Below, piece by piece: positions 9,690-19,699 of a DNA stretch of 64,000 bases. Source of the DNA: Endomicrobiaceae bacterium. Its GTDB lineage: Bacteria; Elusimicrobiota; Endomicrobiia; Endomicrobiales; Endomicrobiaceae. The notes under the pieces were generated by a model. The model saw only the letters and a list, made by a program, of their open reading frames with translations. It was not told the DNA's origin and ran no database searches. A program made the position numbers and the translations under genes. Numbering within the stretch: the stretch's first letter is position 1; every line of letters starts with the position of its first letter. Location: assembly GCA_028690485.1 (NCBI GenBank), contig JAQVBD010000001.1:1-64000 (forward strand). Reading direction: 5' to 3'.

Positions 9690-11380
9690 AAACAAAGAAG
9701 AGAAGTGTCTATCTAAGGCAAAATTTTGTTGTAGGTTTTTTATTTTTATTATTTTTATTAATAGTGATAAAACTTTTTTATCTTCAATTTATAAAACATT
9801 CCGATACAGATAAATATGTAGATAATATTGTTAATAAAGAACTTACAGAAAAACCAAAAAGAGCATCAATTTTGGATAGAAATGGCAATATTTTGGCAAT
9901 GAGTGTTAAAAAATATACATTATTTTTAGATGCTAAAATGATTAAAAATTTATCTGAGATTGAACAAGTTTTAAAATCATTCAATATAGAAATATCACAA
10001 AAACAATACAAATCCATAGAAGAAAAAAAATCATATATTCCTATAGCATACAATATAGATGAATATATCACATTACAAATAAAATCAAAAAAATTAGCAG
10101 GTTTGGGATTAGAAAGTAAATATATACGACAATACCCGGAAGGAAGAATGGCAGCTCAAACAATAGGTATTGTTGGCTCTCATGGGAATGGATTAGAAGG
10201 AATTGAAAAATTTTGTAATAAACATTTAATAGGTGAAGAAATTAAATATAAACAATATCAAATTGGTTCAAAAAAAATATTTGCTGATAAAATTATAGAG
10301 GATAAAAAATTTGAAGGAAGTGATGTTTATTTGACTATAGATAGAAGACTTCAATTTATAGCAGAACAAGCTTTAGAGGAAGGCTTTATATCAAGTAAAT
10401 CTAAAAAAGCCGTAGCCATTATTCAAAATCCATATACCGGTGAGATTTTAGCTATGGCATCTCTTCCAAATTATAATCCCGGAGAAAAAATATCTGATAT
10501 ATCTTTGTTGAGAAATGGAGCAATAAGTTCCGTAGCAGAACCTGGTTCAACATTTAAAGTTGTAGTTCTTGCAGGAATACTAGAAGAAAAAATATTTAAA
10601 TCAACAGATAAAATAAATTGTGAAAATGGTAAATTAGAAGTAGCCGGGCAAATTATTAAGGACCATGAAAAACAGAAAATAATTACTGTTAGTCAAGTGA
10701 TAGAATATTCTTCAAATATAGGGACCGCAAAACTTGCATTAGCTTTAGGAGCTGATAACTTTTACAAATATATAAAAATGTTTGGATTTAATAGTATGAC
10801 AGGTATAGATTTAAATGGTGAAGAAAAGGGTCTTTTAAAACCTACATCACAATGGAGCAAAAGAAGTTTACACACAATATCATTTGGACAAGAAATAGCT
10901 ACTACACCGTTACAAACAATCAATGCATTTTCTGCTATTGCAAACGGTGGTGTTTTACTAAAACCTAAAATTATTAAATCTATTGGTGATAAAGATTATC
11001 AATCTAAAGAGGTTATCAGAAGAGTTATATCTGAAGATACTGCATATAAAGTAAGAGGAATTCTAAAAAATGTTGTAGAAAATGGAACTGGTAAAATAGC
11101 TAAAATAAAAGGATATACAGTAGGCGGGAAAACAGGTACAGCACAGAAAATAGATAGAAAAACAGGAAAATATTCTACAAAACATTATGTAGCATCTTTT
11201 TGTGGTATGGTCCCTGCTATTAATCCGAAAATAGTAATACTTGTGATATTTGATGAACCACAGGGAGAATATTATGCAGCTTCTGTTGCAGCACCAGTAT
11301 TTGCTAAAATAGCAGAACAAGCAATGTTATATTTAAACATTGAAAAAGATGATGAAGTTATAGGTAAGTCAAAAAGTTAG
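9686..11380 (+). CDS. ftsI: Peptidoglycan transpeptidase (penicillin-binding protein, FtsI-type)
   Basis: A 564-residue class B penicillin-binding protein that cross-links septal peptidoglycan. It has an N-terminal membrane anchor (about 14-35), a PBP dimerisation domain containing R-A-S-I-L-D-R-N-G, and a C-terminal transpeptidase domain with all three active-site motifs: S288-T-F-K291, S342-S-N344 and K482-T-G-T485. Position in the cluster between ftsL and murE supports FtsI rather than an elongation-specific PBP2. There is no C-terminal PASTA domain, unlike Gram-positive PBP2x. Confidence 0.95.
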   Translation: MKTKKRSVYLRQNFVVGFLFLLFLLIVIKLFYLQFIKHSDTDKYVDNIVNKELTEKPKRASILDRNGNILAMSVKKYTLFLDAKMIKNLSEIEQVLKSFNIEISQKQYKSIEEKKSYIPIAYNIDEYITLQIKSKKLAGLGLESKYIRQYPEGRMAAQTIGIVGSHGNGLEGIEKFCNKHLIGEEIKYKQYQIGSKKIFADKIIEDKKFEGSDVYLTIDRRLQFIAEQALEEGFISSKSKKAVAIIQNPYTGEILAMASLPNYNPGEKISDISLLRNGAISSVAEPGSTFKVVVLAGILEEKIFKSTDKINCENGKLEVAGQIIKDHEKQKIITVSQVIEYSSNIGTAKLALALGADNFYKYIKMFGFNSMTGIDLNGEEKGLLKPTSQWSKRSLHTISFGQEIATTPLQTINAFSAIANGGVLLKPKIIKSIGDKDYQSKEVIRRVISEDTAYKVRGILKNVVENGTGKIAKIKGYTVGGKTGTAQKIDRKTGKYSTKHYVASFCGMVPAINPKIVILVIFDEPQGEYYAASVAAPVFAKIAEQAMLYLNIEKDDEVIGKSKS

Positions 11381-11390
11381 GGGATAGAAT

Positions 11391-12869
11391 ATGATTTTAA
11401 AGCAATTGTTTTCTGAAGTGCAAGCTGAAATAATAGGCGATGACAGTATAGATATAAAAGGATTGTCTTATGATTCAAGAAATGTTTCAGATGGATATTT
11501 ATTTTTTGCATTAGATGGAACTCATACAAGCGGTAAAAATTTTGTTAGTCAAGCAATTTTAAATGGGGCACTCTGTATCGTCTCGAATAAAAAAATTGAT
11601 AATATAGATTGTACGAATATTATAGTTGCTGATATTTCAAAAGTTATGTCAGAAATAAGTGCAAAATTTTATGATTATCCAGATAAAAAAATGACAATTA
11701 TAGGTGTAACAGGCACAAATGGAAAAACTTCAATAACTTATATGACTGAATCAATATTTAAATCATTAAATATTGATATTGGTGTGATTGGAACAATAAA
11801 TTACAGATATGCTGATAAAATTATAGAAGCACCAAATACAACACCACAATCGTTAGATTTATATAAAATGATATTTGATATGGTTAAATCCAACATTAAA
11901 TATCTTGTTATGGAGGTTTCATCTCACTCATTAGTTTTGGGACGAGTTAACGGGATAGAATTTGATATTGTTGCTTTTACGAATTTAACACAAGATCATC
12001 TTGATTTTCATAAAGATATGCAAAGTTATTTTGAAGCAAAGAAAATGTTGTTTTCTTCTCTTAAATCAAATGTGAAAAATAATAAAAAGTTTGCTATAAT
12101 CAACTCCGATGATATATATGGCAAAAAACTCTTAGAAAGTGAAATATGTGCAGAAAAAATATCGTATTCAATAAATGATAATACTTCTAAATGCAGGGCA
12201 TGTGATGTTGTTTTAAATAAAGATAATAGTTCTTTTAATTTAAAATCTATTTTTGGTAATGCAATAATAAGTATAAAACATATTGGATTGCATAATATTT
12301 ATAATGTTTTATCAGTATTAAGTATCTGCATAGTAGCAGGATTAAAATTTACAGATGTTGTATCTAATATAAAAAATATATCAGGAGCACCAGGAAGATT
12401 GGAAAGAGTTAATTCTCAAGCAGATTTTACAGTTATAGTTGATTATGCCCATACACATGATGCTTTGCAAAATGTTCTTTCATCAATACAAAATTTACAA
12501 CCATCAAAAATTATTACAGTTTTTGGTTGTGGAGGAAATAGAGATAAAACAAAAAGACCTTTAATGGCACAGACAGCATGCAAAATGAGTGATTTTGTAT
12601 TTATAACATCTGATAATCCTAGAGATGAAAAACCAGAATTAATTGCTGAAGATGTAGAAAATGGAGCAAAGTCAATAAATAAAAATAATTATAAAGTTAT
12701 AATTGATAGAAAACAAGCAATAGAAGAAGCAATAAAGATGGCTAAAAAAGATGATATCGTTCTTATAGCTGGCAAAGGGCATGAGACTTATCAGATTATA
12801 GGTGAAAACAAAATTCATTTTGATGATAGAGAAGTTGCTTCTGATATATTAAAAAATTTAATGCAGTAA
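11391..12869 (+). CDS. murE: UDP-MurNAc-tripeptide synthetase, meso-DAP type
   Basis: Adds the third amino acid to UDP-MurNAc-L-Ala-D-Glu. The 492-residue protein has the Mur ligase ATP loop G105-V-T-G-T-N-G-K-T-S114, the lysine region E-A-K-K at 215-218, and the specificity motif D408-N-P-R411, which in characterised MurE enzymes marks meso-diaminopimelate rather than lysine. This agrees with the diaminopimelate pathway encoded at 31236-38425. A TAGGGGATAG ribosome site precedes the ATG. Confidence 0.97.
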   Translation: MILKQLFSEVQAEIIGDDSIDIKGLSYDSRNVSDGYLFFALDGTHTSGKNFVSQAILNGALCIVSNKKIDNIDCTNIIVADISKVMSEISAKFYDYPDKKMTIIGVTGTNGKTSITYMTESIFKSLNIDIGVIGTINYRYADKIIEAPNTTPQSLDLYKMIFDMVKSNIKYLVMEVSSHSLVLGRVNGIEFDIVAFTNLTQDHLDFHKDMQSYFEAKKMLFSSLKSNVKNNKKFAIINSDDIYGKKLLESEICAEKISYSINDNTSKCRACDVVLNKDNSSFNLKSIFGNAIISIKHIGLHNIYNVLSVLSICIVAGLKFTDVVSNIKNISGAPGRLERVNSQADFTVIVDYAHTHDALQNVLSSIQNLQPSKIITVFGCGGNRDKTKRPLMAQTACKMSDFVFITSDNPRDEKPELIAEDVENGAKSINKNNYKVIIDRKQAIEEAIKMAKKDDIVLIAGKGHETYQIIGENKIHFDDREVASDILKNLMQ

Positions 12870-12882
12870 TAGGTTACAAAAA

Positions 12883-14283
12883 ATGGAAAATTTTTATTTG
12901 ATGGATTTAATCAATGCAGTAAAAGGTTCTTTTATTATAGGCAACCCTCATTTACAGATAGAAGATGTTGCCATAGACACAAGAACATTGAAACAAGGTT
13001 CATTGTTCTTTGCCATACAAGGTAAAAATTTTGATGGTCATGATTTTATTAGAAGTGCTATTGAAAAACAAGTTGCTGCAATTGTTTATTCAAGAGAAGA
13101 TATAAATTTAAAATATTTTTTTCCAAATTTGCCTTCTTTAGTGAAAGTTAAAAATACATCATTAGCATTAGAACAGCTTGCAATCGCATACAGGAAAAGA
13201 CATACTGCTCTTAAATCAATTGCGATTACAGGTTCAAATGGGAAAACAACGACAAAAGAGATGTTGTCTTCCATATTAAAACGTAAATATAAGACATTAA
13301 GCAATAAAGGAAATTATAATAATAGAATAGGTGTTCCATTAACAGTATTTGATCTTACAAGTGATACAAGATATGCTGTATTTGAACTGGGGACATCTGA
13401 ATTTGGTGAAATTGAGGCTTTAACGAACATAGTTTTGCCGGATTGTGGGATTATTACAAATATTGGTTCTTCTCATCTTCAATATTTTAAAACACCTGAA
13501 AATGTGCTGCAAGAAAAGAAGAATTTAATAGAAGGGATTAAAAAAGATGGGTTTATTGCTATCAATAATGATAATCAATATTTAAAAACATATTTACCAC
13601 AAATTTCTAAAAAAGTTATAACTTTTGGGTTATATAGTGGAGCAGATATTTATGCAAAAAATATTAAATTATGGTTGGATAAACCAGTCTTTGATATGTA
13701 CATAGATGGTAAAAGTGAAACGATTGAATTGCCAATAAAAGGCAAGTTTAATATTTTTAATGCTTTGGGAGCAGCAGCAGTAGCTTATGGATTAGGATTT
13801 TCATTTAGTGAAATAAAGGAAGGTCTAGCTAATTTTACACCACCTAATATGAGAATGCAATCGTATAAATTATCAAATGAAGCAATAATTATAAATGATG
13901 CATATAATGCAAATCCTTCATCTATGAGAGAATCAATTTCAAGTTTGTCTCAATCATATCCGGATAAAGAGGTTATTCTTATTCTTGGAGATATGTTAGA
14001 GCTTGGTGAAAATGCAGCTGAATATCATTCTGAAATAGGTAAATTTATTAATACTTTACCATATGTAAAAATGGTTTGCTTATTTGGAGATTTAGTCGGA
14101 CATATTAAAAATGAAATTAAAGATAAAAAAATTAAATATTTTATGAGTAAGAGAATACTTTTAGAAGAATTAGAAAAAGAATTAAATGCCAATACTCTTG
14201 TTTTTATTAAAGCTTCAAGAGGAATGAAACTTGATGTAATATATGATGAAATGATATTAAGAGATAAAATTAAGGGGAAATAA
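12883..14283 (+). CDS. murF: UDP-MurNAc-tripeptide--D-Ala-D-Ala ligase
   Basis: Cytoplasmic ligase that adds D-Ala-D-Ala to complete the UDP-MurNAc-pentapeptide. The 466-residue protein has the Mur ligase P-loop I-T-G-S-N-G-K-T-T-T at about 115-124, the G-N-Y-N-N-R-I-G-V-P-L-T motif typical of MurF, and N-D-A-Y-N-A-N-P-S-S-M in the C-terminal domain. It follows murE and overlaps mraY by one base (TAATG). Confidence 0.97.
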   Translation: MENFYLMDLINAVKGSFIIGNPHLQIEDVAIDTRTLKQGSLFFAIQGKNFDGHDFIRSAIEKQVAAIVYSREDINLKYFFPNLPSLVKVKNTSLALEQLAIAYRKRHTALKSIAITGSNGKTTTKEMLSSILKRKYKTLSNKGNYNNRIGVPLTVFDLTSDTRYAVFELGTSEFGEIEALTNIVLPDCGIITNIGSSHLQYFKTPENVLQEKKNLIEGIKKDGFIAINNDNQYLKTYLPQISKKVITFGLYSGADIYAKNIKLWLDKPVFDMYIDGKSETIELPIKGKFNIFNALGAAAVAYGLGFSFSEIKEGLANFTPPNMRMQSYKLSNEAIIINDAYNANPSSMRESISSLSQSYPDKEVILILGDMLELGENAAEYHSEIGKFINTLPYVKMVCLFGDLVGHIKNEIKDKKIKYFMSKRILLEELEKELNANTLVFIKASRGMKLDVIYDEMILRDKIKGK

Positions 14284-15368
14284 TGTTTTACCACATATTG
14301 TATTCTTTGAGTGAAGTTTTTACACCTTTAAATGTTTTTCAATATATAACATTTAGAGCAGGTGGAGCTATCTTAACGAGTTTAATAATCACTTTTTTAA
14401 TAGCGCCATATATAATTAGGACTTTAAAAAAGTATAAAATATCACAAACAGTAAGAGATGACGGACCTTCTACCCATAAATTAAAATCAGGTACAACAAC
14501 AATGGGTGGAATAATAATTATTATATCATTACTTATATCAACTCTTTTATGGGCAAGACTTGATAATATATTTATTATCTGGCTAATACTTGCGACTGTG
14601 TTTTTTGGCTTTATTGGTTTTGCTGATGATTATTTAAAACTTATAAAGAAAAATCCAAAAGGTTTATCTGCCAGAAAGAAACTAGTTTTTCAATCAATAT
14701 TTGCTATATTTGTTATTGTTTATCTTTTCTTTTATCCAACGAATATCCAATTTGCAACAATTATAGATATACCGTATTTAAAAGATATTTTTATTGAAAT
14801 GTCGTATTTTTATTTTATTATAGTTTTTTTTGTTATAGTTGGCAGTTCAAATGCAGTTAATTTAACAGACGGGCAAGATGGACTTGCAATAGGTAATATA
14901 ATTATTGTTGCTATGGCATTAGCACTTTTTGCATATTTAATAGGGAATGTAAATATTGCAACTTATTTAAAAGTACCTTATATTAATGGAGCAGGAGAAA
15001 TATCTGTTTTCTTGATGGCATTATTTGGTGCAGGTCTTGGCTTTTTGTGGTATAACTCATATCCGGCAGAAATATTTATGGGAGATACCGGTAGTCTTTG
15101 TTTAGGTGCAGTATTAGGATTATCAGCAGTATTTATTAAACAAGAATTAATATTAGTTATATTAGGCGGAGTATTTGTTGCAGAAGCATTATCTGTAATG
15201 ATACAAGTATCTGTATTTAAAAGAACTAAAAAAAGATTTTTTAAAATGGCACCTTTGCATCATCACTTTGAGCTTGGTGGAATATCAGAAATAAAAGTTA
15301 CTATAAGATTTTGGATAGTTGGTATTGTGCTTGCTATTTTAGCAGTTTCTTCTTTAAAATTAAGGTAA
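14283..15368 (+). CDS. mraY: Phospho-MurNAc-pentapeptide transferase
   Basis: Integral membrane enzyme that transfers phospho-MurNAc-pentapeptide to undecaprenyl phosphate, forming lipid I. The 361-residue protein has about ten hydrophobic helices and all signature regions: K-S-G-T-T-T-M-G-G, G-F-A-D-D-Y-L-K with the catalytic aspartate pair, N-L-T-D-G-Q-D-G-L-A, M-G-D-T-G-S-L and the P-L-H-H-H-F-E motif. The family usually reads NLTDGLDGLA; L is replaced here by Q. A strong AAGGGGAAA ribosome site precedes the ATG. Confidence 0.98.
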   Translation: MFYHILYSLSEVFTPLNVFQYITFRAGGAILTSLIITFLIAPYIIRTLKKYKISQTVRDDGPSTHKLKSGTTTMGGIIIIISLLISTLLWARLDNIFIIWLILATVFFGFIGFADDYLKLIKKNPKGLSARKKLVFQSIFAIFVIVYLFFYPTNIQFATIIDIPYLKDIFIEMSYFYFIIVFFVIVGSSNAVNLTDGQDGLAIGNIIIVAMALALFAYLIGNVNIATYLKVPYINGAGEISVFLMALFGAGLGFLWYNSYPAEIFMGDTGSLCLGAVLGLSAVFIKQELILVILGGVFVAEALSVMIQVSVFKRTKKRFFKMAPLHHHFELGGISEIKVTIRFWIVGIVLAILAVSSLKLR

Positions 15369-15374
15369 TTATAT

Positions 15375-16709
15375 ATGAAAAATATTAAAATAAACATAGC
15401 TGTTATTGGCTTAGGAAAATCTGGGATTGCATGTTCTAATCTAGCATGTAGCAAAGGATATAATGTTTTTGCAAGTGATAGTGGAAACTTCAAAACACAT
15501 TCATCAATGAAATTAAATAAAAAAGTTTCTGCTGAATTTGGGAAACATTCAGAAAAAATTCTTGATAGTGATATCATTATTAAAAGTCCGGGGATAAATG
15601 CAGATTTGCCAATTTTCAAATTAGCAGAAAAAAGGAATATTCCTGTAATTAGTGAATTTGATTTTGCATTGAATTTTATAAAGCCTAAAAAAATTATAGC
15701 AATAACAGGAACAAATGGTAAAACAACTACAACTACTCTTATTTACAAAATAATAAAAAAAGCATATAAAAATACAGTAGTTGCCGGTAATATAGGATAT
15801 CCTTTATCATCAGTTGTAAAAAAAATAAATAATGAAACAATATTAGTATTAGAAATGTCGTCATATCAGCTTGAAGATTCTCCAAATTTTAGACCGGATA
15901 TAAGTGTCAGTTTAAATATTACTCCAGACCATCTTAAGCATCATAAGACTATGAAAAATTATATAAAAGCAAAGTCAAATGTTTTTGTAAATCAAACTAG
16001 TAAGAATTTTGCAATTTATAATTATCAAGATAAAATTTTAAGAAATATTACATCAAATATAAAAGCTGTTACATTTTCTTTTAATACAAATTTAAAAAAG
16101 ACAAATACTATTTATTATGATAACGGTAGTATTTATATAAAATATAAAAATAAACAAATAATATTTTCCCCAAAGATTAGAATACCAGGTAAACATAATA
16201 TAGATAATATATTATCATCAATAGCAGCAGCATATTTGTTGGGTATAAAAAAAGATATTGTTGAAAGAGTAATTTCTTCTTTTAAAGGTGTTGAACATAG
16301 AATAGAATTTGTCAGAAGTATAAATAATGTATCATATTATAATGATTCAAAAGCAACAAATGTTGACTCAACAAAAGTTGCTTTAGAATCGTTTGATAAT
16401 AATATACAATTAATATTGGGAGGACAAGACAAAGGCAGTTCATACAAACCAATATATAATTTAATTAAGAAAAAAGTTAAAAATATATTTTTAATAGGAG
16501 AAGCAACTCCTATTATAAAAAAAGAACTTGATGGTTCAGCAACAATTTATGAGTGTAAAACATTACTAAATGCAGTTAAACAGATTAGAACACTTGTAAA
16601 AGAAAAAGATATAGTTTTGTTTTCTCCGGCCTGTGCTTCTTTTGACCAATTTGAAAACTTTGAACATAGAGGTCAAGAATTTAAGAATATAGTTTTATCT
16701 TTAAAGTAA
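15375..16709 (+). CDS. murD: UDP-MurNAc-L-alanine--D-glutamate ligase
   Basis: Cytoplasmic ligase adding D-glutamate to UDP-MurNAc-L-Ala. It opens with V-I-G-L-G-K-S-G, typical of MurD, and carries the ATP loop I-T-G-T-N-G-K-T-T-T at 110-119, the E-M-S-S-Y-Q-L-E motif, and F-S-P-A-C-A-S-F-D-Q-F near the C-terminus. At 444 residues the length is normal. Codon use is very AT-rich with many Lys/Asn residues, like the rest of the cluster. Confidence 0.96.
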   Translation: MKNIKINIAVIGLGKSGIACSNLACSKGYNVFASDSGNFKTHSSMKLNKKVSAEFGKHSEKILDSDIIIKSPGINADLPIFKLAEKRNIPVISEFDFALNFIKPKKIIAITGTNGKTTTTTLIYKIIKKAYKNTVVAGNIGYPLSSVVKKINNETILVLEMSSYQLEDSPNFRPDISVSLNITPDHLKHHKTMKNYIKAKSNVFVNQTSKNFAIYNYQDKILRNITSNIKAVTFSFNTNLKKTNTIYYDNGSIYIKYKNKQIIFSPKIRIPGKHNIDNILSSIAAAYLLGIKKDIVERVISSFKGVEHRIEFVRSINNVSYYNDSKATNVDSTKVALESFDNNIQLILGGQDKGSSYKPIYNLIKKKVKNIFLIGEATPIIKKELDGSATIYECKTLLNAVKQIRTLVKEKDIVLFSPACASFDQFENFEHRGQEFKNIVLSLK

Positions 16710-16710
16710 T

Positions 16711-17856
16711 ATGGCAAAGTTATTCACATCAATTAAAAAATATATAGACAAACCTATTAAAAAAAATAGAAATGGTAAACAATATCACATATTTTTATTA
16801 ATAATAATTATATCGTTGGTATTAATTGGGATACATTTTATTTTATCTGTTACACCAGTTATGGCTCAAATGAGATTTTCAAATGAGTACATGTTTATAA
16901 TAAGACATTTGTTATATGTTAGTATTGGAATTTGTTTATTTTTTATTACAGGATTTATGATTGATTATAAAAAATATCAAAAATGGAGTAAATATATTTA
17001 TATACTAGCTATATTTCTGTTAATATTAGTTATTTTTTTAGGACAAGCTAGAAAAGGTGCTGCAAGATGGATAAATTTAGGTTTTATTACTTTCCAGCCG
17101 TCTGAATTTGCAAAAATTGCACTCGCAATAGTTATGTCTGATTTTTTAGCTAGAAAACAAAGATTAATAAATTTATGGGAAAATAATATAAAAGCAATAG
17201 CTTATTTAGCTAGTTTTATAGTATTGATAATAATGCAAAAAGATTTCGGAACAAGTTTTCTTTTAGCATCTGTATGGTTAGCAATGATGTTTATTGCCGG
17301 TGTTGGACAAAAAAGATTTTGGATAACTTTAGGATGTATGGTTTGTGTCTTTTCTGTATTTATACTGATGCAACAATATCGAGTTAAAAGATTTTTGGAT
17401 TATATAAATTCATTTTTTGATATTTCTTTAGCGCAATATAATATAAAGCATGCTTTAATTGCTTTTGGTTCTGGTGGATGTTTTGGAAAAGGGCCAGGAC
17501 AAAGTGAGATGAAATTATTGCATTTACCGGAAATGCATACTGACTTTATTTTTGCGATTATTGGTGAAGAATATGGTTTTATAGGTGTAGCTTTTATTAT
17601 TTGTTTATTTATATGTTTTTTATCGTTAGGTATTTTTATAAGTCGTAACAGTGAAAATGATTTTGGTAAATATTTGGCTTTTTCTTTAACATTAATGTTT
17701 ACAATACAAGCACTTGTAAATATGGCAACTACGACAGGAGTTTTTCCTGCAAAAGGTATGCCTTTACCGTTTATATCTTATGGTGGAACTTCTATGCTTG
17801 TGAGTATGTTAATGGCAGGAATATTGTTTAATATAGCAAGGAATGGTAAAAGATAA
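16711..17856 (+). CDS. ftsW: Peptidoglycan glycosyltransferase FtsW
   Basis: A SEDS-family integral membrane protein (381 residues, about ten helices) that polymerises septal glycan strands together with FtsI. It contains R-K-G-A-A-R-W-I-N-L-G, F-Q-P-S-E-F-A-K, D-F-G-T-S, G-K-G-P-G-Q-S-x-x-K-L-L-H-L-P-E-x-H-T-D-F-I-F and the late P-L-P-F-I-S-Y-G-G-T-S. Position between murD and murG identifies it as FtsW rather than RodA. No Shine-Dalgarno sequence is evident; the ATG follows the murD stop after one base. Confidence 0.95.
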   Translation: MAKLFTSIKKYIDKPIKKNRNGKQYHIFLLIIIISLVLIGIHFILSVTPVMAQMRFSNEYMFIIRHLLYVSIGICLFFITGFMIDYKKYQKWSKYIYILAIFLLILVIFLGQARKGAARWINLGFITFQPSEFAKIALAIVMSDFLARKQRLINLWENNIKAIAYLASFIVLIIMQKDFGTSFLLASVWLAMMFIAGVGQKRFWITLGCMVCVFSVFILMQQYRVKRFLDYINSFFDISLAQYNIKHALIAFGSGGCFGKGPGQSEMKLLHLPEMHTDFIFAIIGEEYGFIGVAFIICLFICFLSLGIFISRNSENDFGKYLAFSLTLMFTIQALVNMATTTGVFPAKGMPLPFISYGGTSMLVSMLMAGILFNIARNGKR

Positions 17857-17858
17857 TT

Positions 17859-18944
17859 ATGACAAATATAATGATTGTAGTAAGCGGTACAGGGGGACAT
17901 GTATATCCTGGTATAGCTCTTGCTCATGAATTAAAACAAATTGGTTTTGAACCTGTTTTTGTAGTTAATAATAATGTTAATGCTGTATCTGTGAAAATTG
18001 TTACAAATTCCGGATTTAATTATGAACTTTTAAATTTTTCCGCTCCATCTAGAAAAATATCTTTGAACTTGTTTTTATTTCCTTTTACATTATTAAAAAG
18101 TTTATTTTTATCAAATAGACTTCTTAATAAAATATCTCCGAAAGTTGTTGTTGGTATGGGAGCCTACTTATCATTTCCTGTATTATTTGTTGCAAAATTA
18201 AAAAATATTCCGACTTTGATACATGAACAAAATTCTTTTCCGGGTCTTGCAAATAGAATTTTATCTAAATTTGTTGATAAGGTTGCCATAAGTTTTATTG
18301 AATCATTAAAATATTTCAATAAATCAAAAGTAATAGATACATCAAATCCAGTTAGAAAAGATATTTTTAATATATCAAGGCAGGATGCTAGTGAAAAATT
18401 AAACTTAGATAGTGAAGTTTTTACAGTATTTGTTTTTGGTGGAAGTTTAGGGGCTACAAAACTAAATAATATTATGATTGATGTTGCAGATAAACTATAT
18501 CAAAAGTATCAAAACAAAATACAGTTTATTCATATAGTAGGTAATAAAGATTTTGACAATATAAATCGGAAATATAAGAATATCAAATATAAAAAATATA
18601 TAGCTGAATATATGAATGATATAGGTAATGCTTATGCTTGTTCAGATATTCTTGTATGCAGGGCAGGTGCAGGAACAGTAAAAGAAGTTGAGATGTATGG
18701 CTTATCAGCTATTTTTATACCATATCCTTATGCCACAGATAATCATCAATATTTTAATGCAAAAAGTATAGAAGAAAAAGGTTTTAGAGAGATTATAGAA
18801 GAAAAAGATTTAACTGAAAAAACAATTATAGAGTTTATTGAAAAGAATATAAATAATACAATAATAGATAAAAAGAGAGTAATATTGCCACAAGTCTATC
18901 CTCAAGAAAAACTTGCTCAAGAGGTTATAAAATTAATTAAATGA
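17859..18944 (+). CDS. murG: UDP-GlcNAc--lipid I GlcNAc transferase
   Basis: Peripheral membrane GT-B glycosyltransferase making lipid II. The 361-residue protein has the N-terminal glycine loop S9-G-T-G-G-H-V-Y-P-G18, G-M-G-A-Y-L-S-F-P, H-E-Q-N-S-F-P-G, the second-domain F-G-G-S-L-G-A-x-x-L-N motif, and the donor-site R-A-G-A-G-T-V-x-E pattern ending in P-x-x-x-A-T-D-N-H-Q-x-x-N-A. It overlaps surE by 4 bases. Confidence 0.97.
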   Translation: MTNIMIVVSGTGGHVYPGIALAHELKQIGFEPVFVVNNNVNAVSVKIVTNSGFNYELLNFSAPSRKISLNLFLFPFTLLKSLFLSNRLLNKISPKVVVGMGAYLSFPVLFVAKLKNIPTLIHEQNSFPGLANRILSKFVDKVAISFIESLKYFNKSKVIDTSNPVRKDIFNISRQDASEKLNLDSEVFTVFVFGGSLGATKLNNIMIDVADKLYQKYQNKIQFIHIVGNKDFDNINRKYKNIKYKKYIAEYMNDIGNAYACSDILVCRAGAGTVKEVEMYGLSAIFIPYPYATDNHQYFNAKSIEEKGFREIIEEKDLTEKTIIEFIEKNINNTIIDKKRVILPQVYPQEKLAQEVIKLIK

Positions 18945-19699
18945 AAAAAATGAATATTCTAATATCAAATGATGATGGTATTTATGGTGCAGGACTTAAG
19001 CCTTTAGTAAATGAAATGTCAAAGTTGGGTAAAGTTTATGTCATAGTTCCGGAACAAGAAATGTCAGGAACTAGTCAGTCAATAACTTTAAATGAATATA
19101 AACAGATAATAAAATACAAAAATAATGTCTATACTCTTGTAGGTGGAACTCCAACCGATTGTATTAAATATGGATTATATTCATTTTTAAAAAACAAAAT
19201 AGATTTAGTCGTTTCCGGTATAAATACGTGTTCAAATTTAGGGCAAGATGTGGTTTACTCGGGAACAGTTGCTTGTGCAAGAGAAGGAGCATATCTCGGT
19301 ATTCCTTCAATGGCAGTTTCTGCTACAGATTGTAAAGAACCTTGCTATGAAAATGCTGCTAAGATTGCAGTTCAGATAGCTAAGAAATTTCTTGATAAAA
19401 CATCTAAAAATAGACCCGCATTATGTTTAAATATTAACATTCCTAAAAAACCTAAAGGAATAAAAATAGTTCCATTAGGTATTAGATGTTATGATGAAAA
19501 TATCGTTAAAAAGAAGACTTCCGAGGGAACATTTTATAAACTTGCAGGAAGATCTGTTTCAGGTAAGAAAAATAAAAAATCAGATATAGATGCAGTGGAA
19601 CAATCGTATGTTTCCATTACTCCTCTTCAATTAAATCAAACACATTTTGATGATATAACAAAATATAAATTTATGGAAGAAAAATTTGAGCCAAAATAA
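18941..19699 (+). CDS. surE: 5'/3'-nucleotidase SurE
   Basis: Metal-dependent nucleotidase that releases phosphate from nucleoside monophosphates (survival protein SurE family). The 252-residue protein starts with I-L-I-S-N-D-D-G-I, where the D-D pair binds metal, and has V-V-P-E-x-E-x-S-G-T-S-Q-S-I-T and V-V-S-G-I-N-x-x-x-N-L-G-x-D-V-x-Y-S-G-T-V-A-x-A. The start overlaps murG by 4 bases; a second ATG three codons later is a possible alternative. The next gene, uvrB, begins inside its 3' end. Confidence 0.95.
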   Translation: MKKMNILISNDDGIYGAGLKPLVNEMSKLGKVYVIVPEQEMSGTSQSITLNEYKQIIKYKNNVYTLVGGTPTDCIKYGLYSFLKNKIDLVVSGINTCSNLGQDVVYSGTVACAREGAYLGIPSMAVSATDCKEPCYENAAKIAVQIAKKFLDKTSKNRPALCLNINIPKKPKGIKIVPLGIRCYDENIVKKKTSEGTFYKLAGRSVSGKKNKKSDIDAVEQSYVSITPLQLNQTHFDDITKYKFMEEKFEPK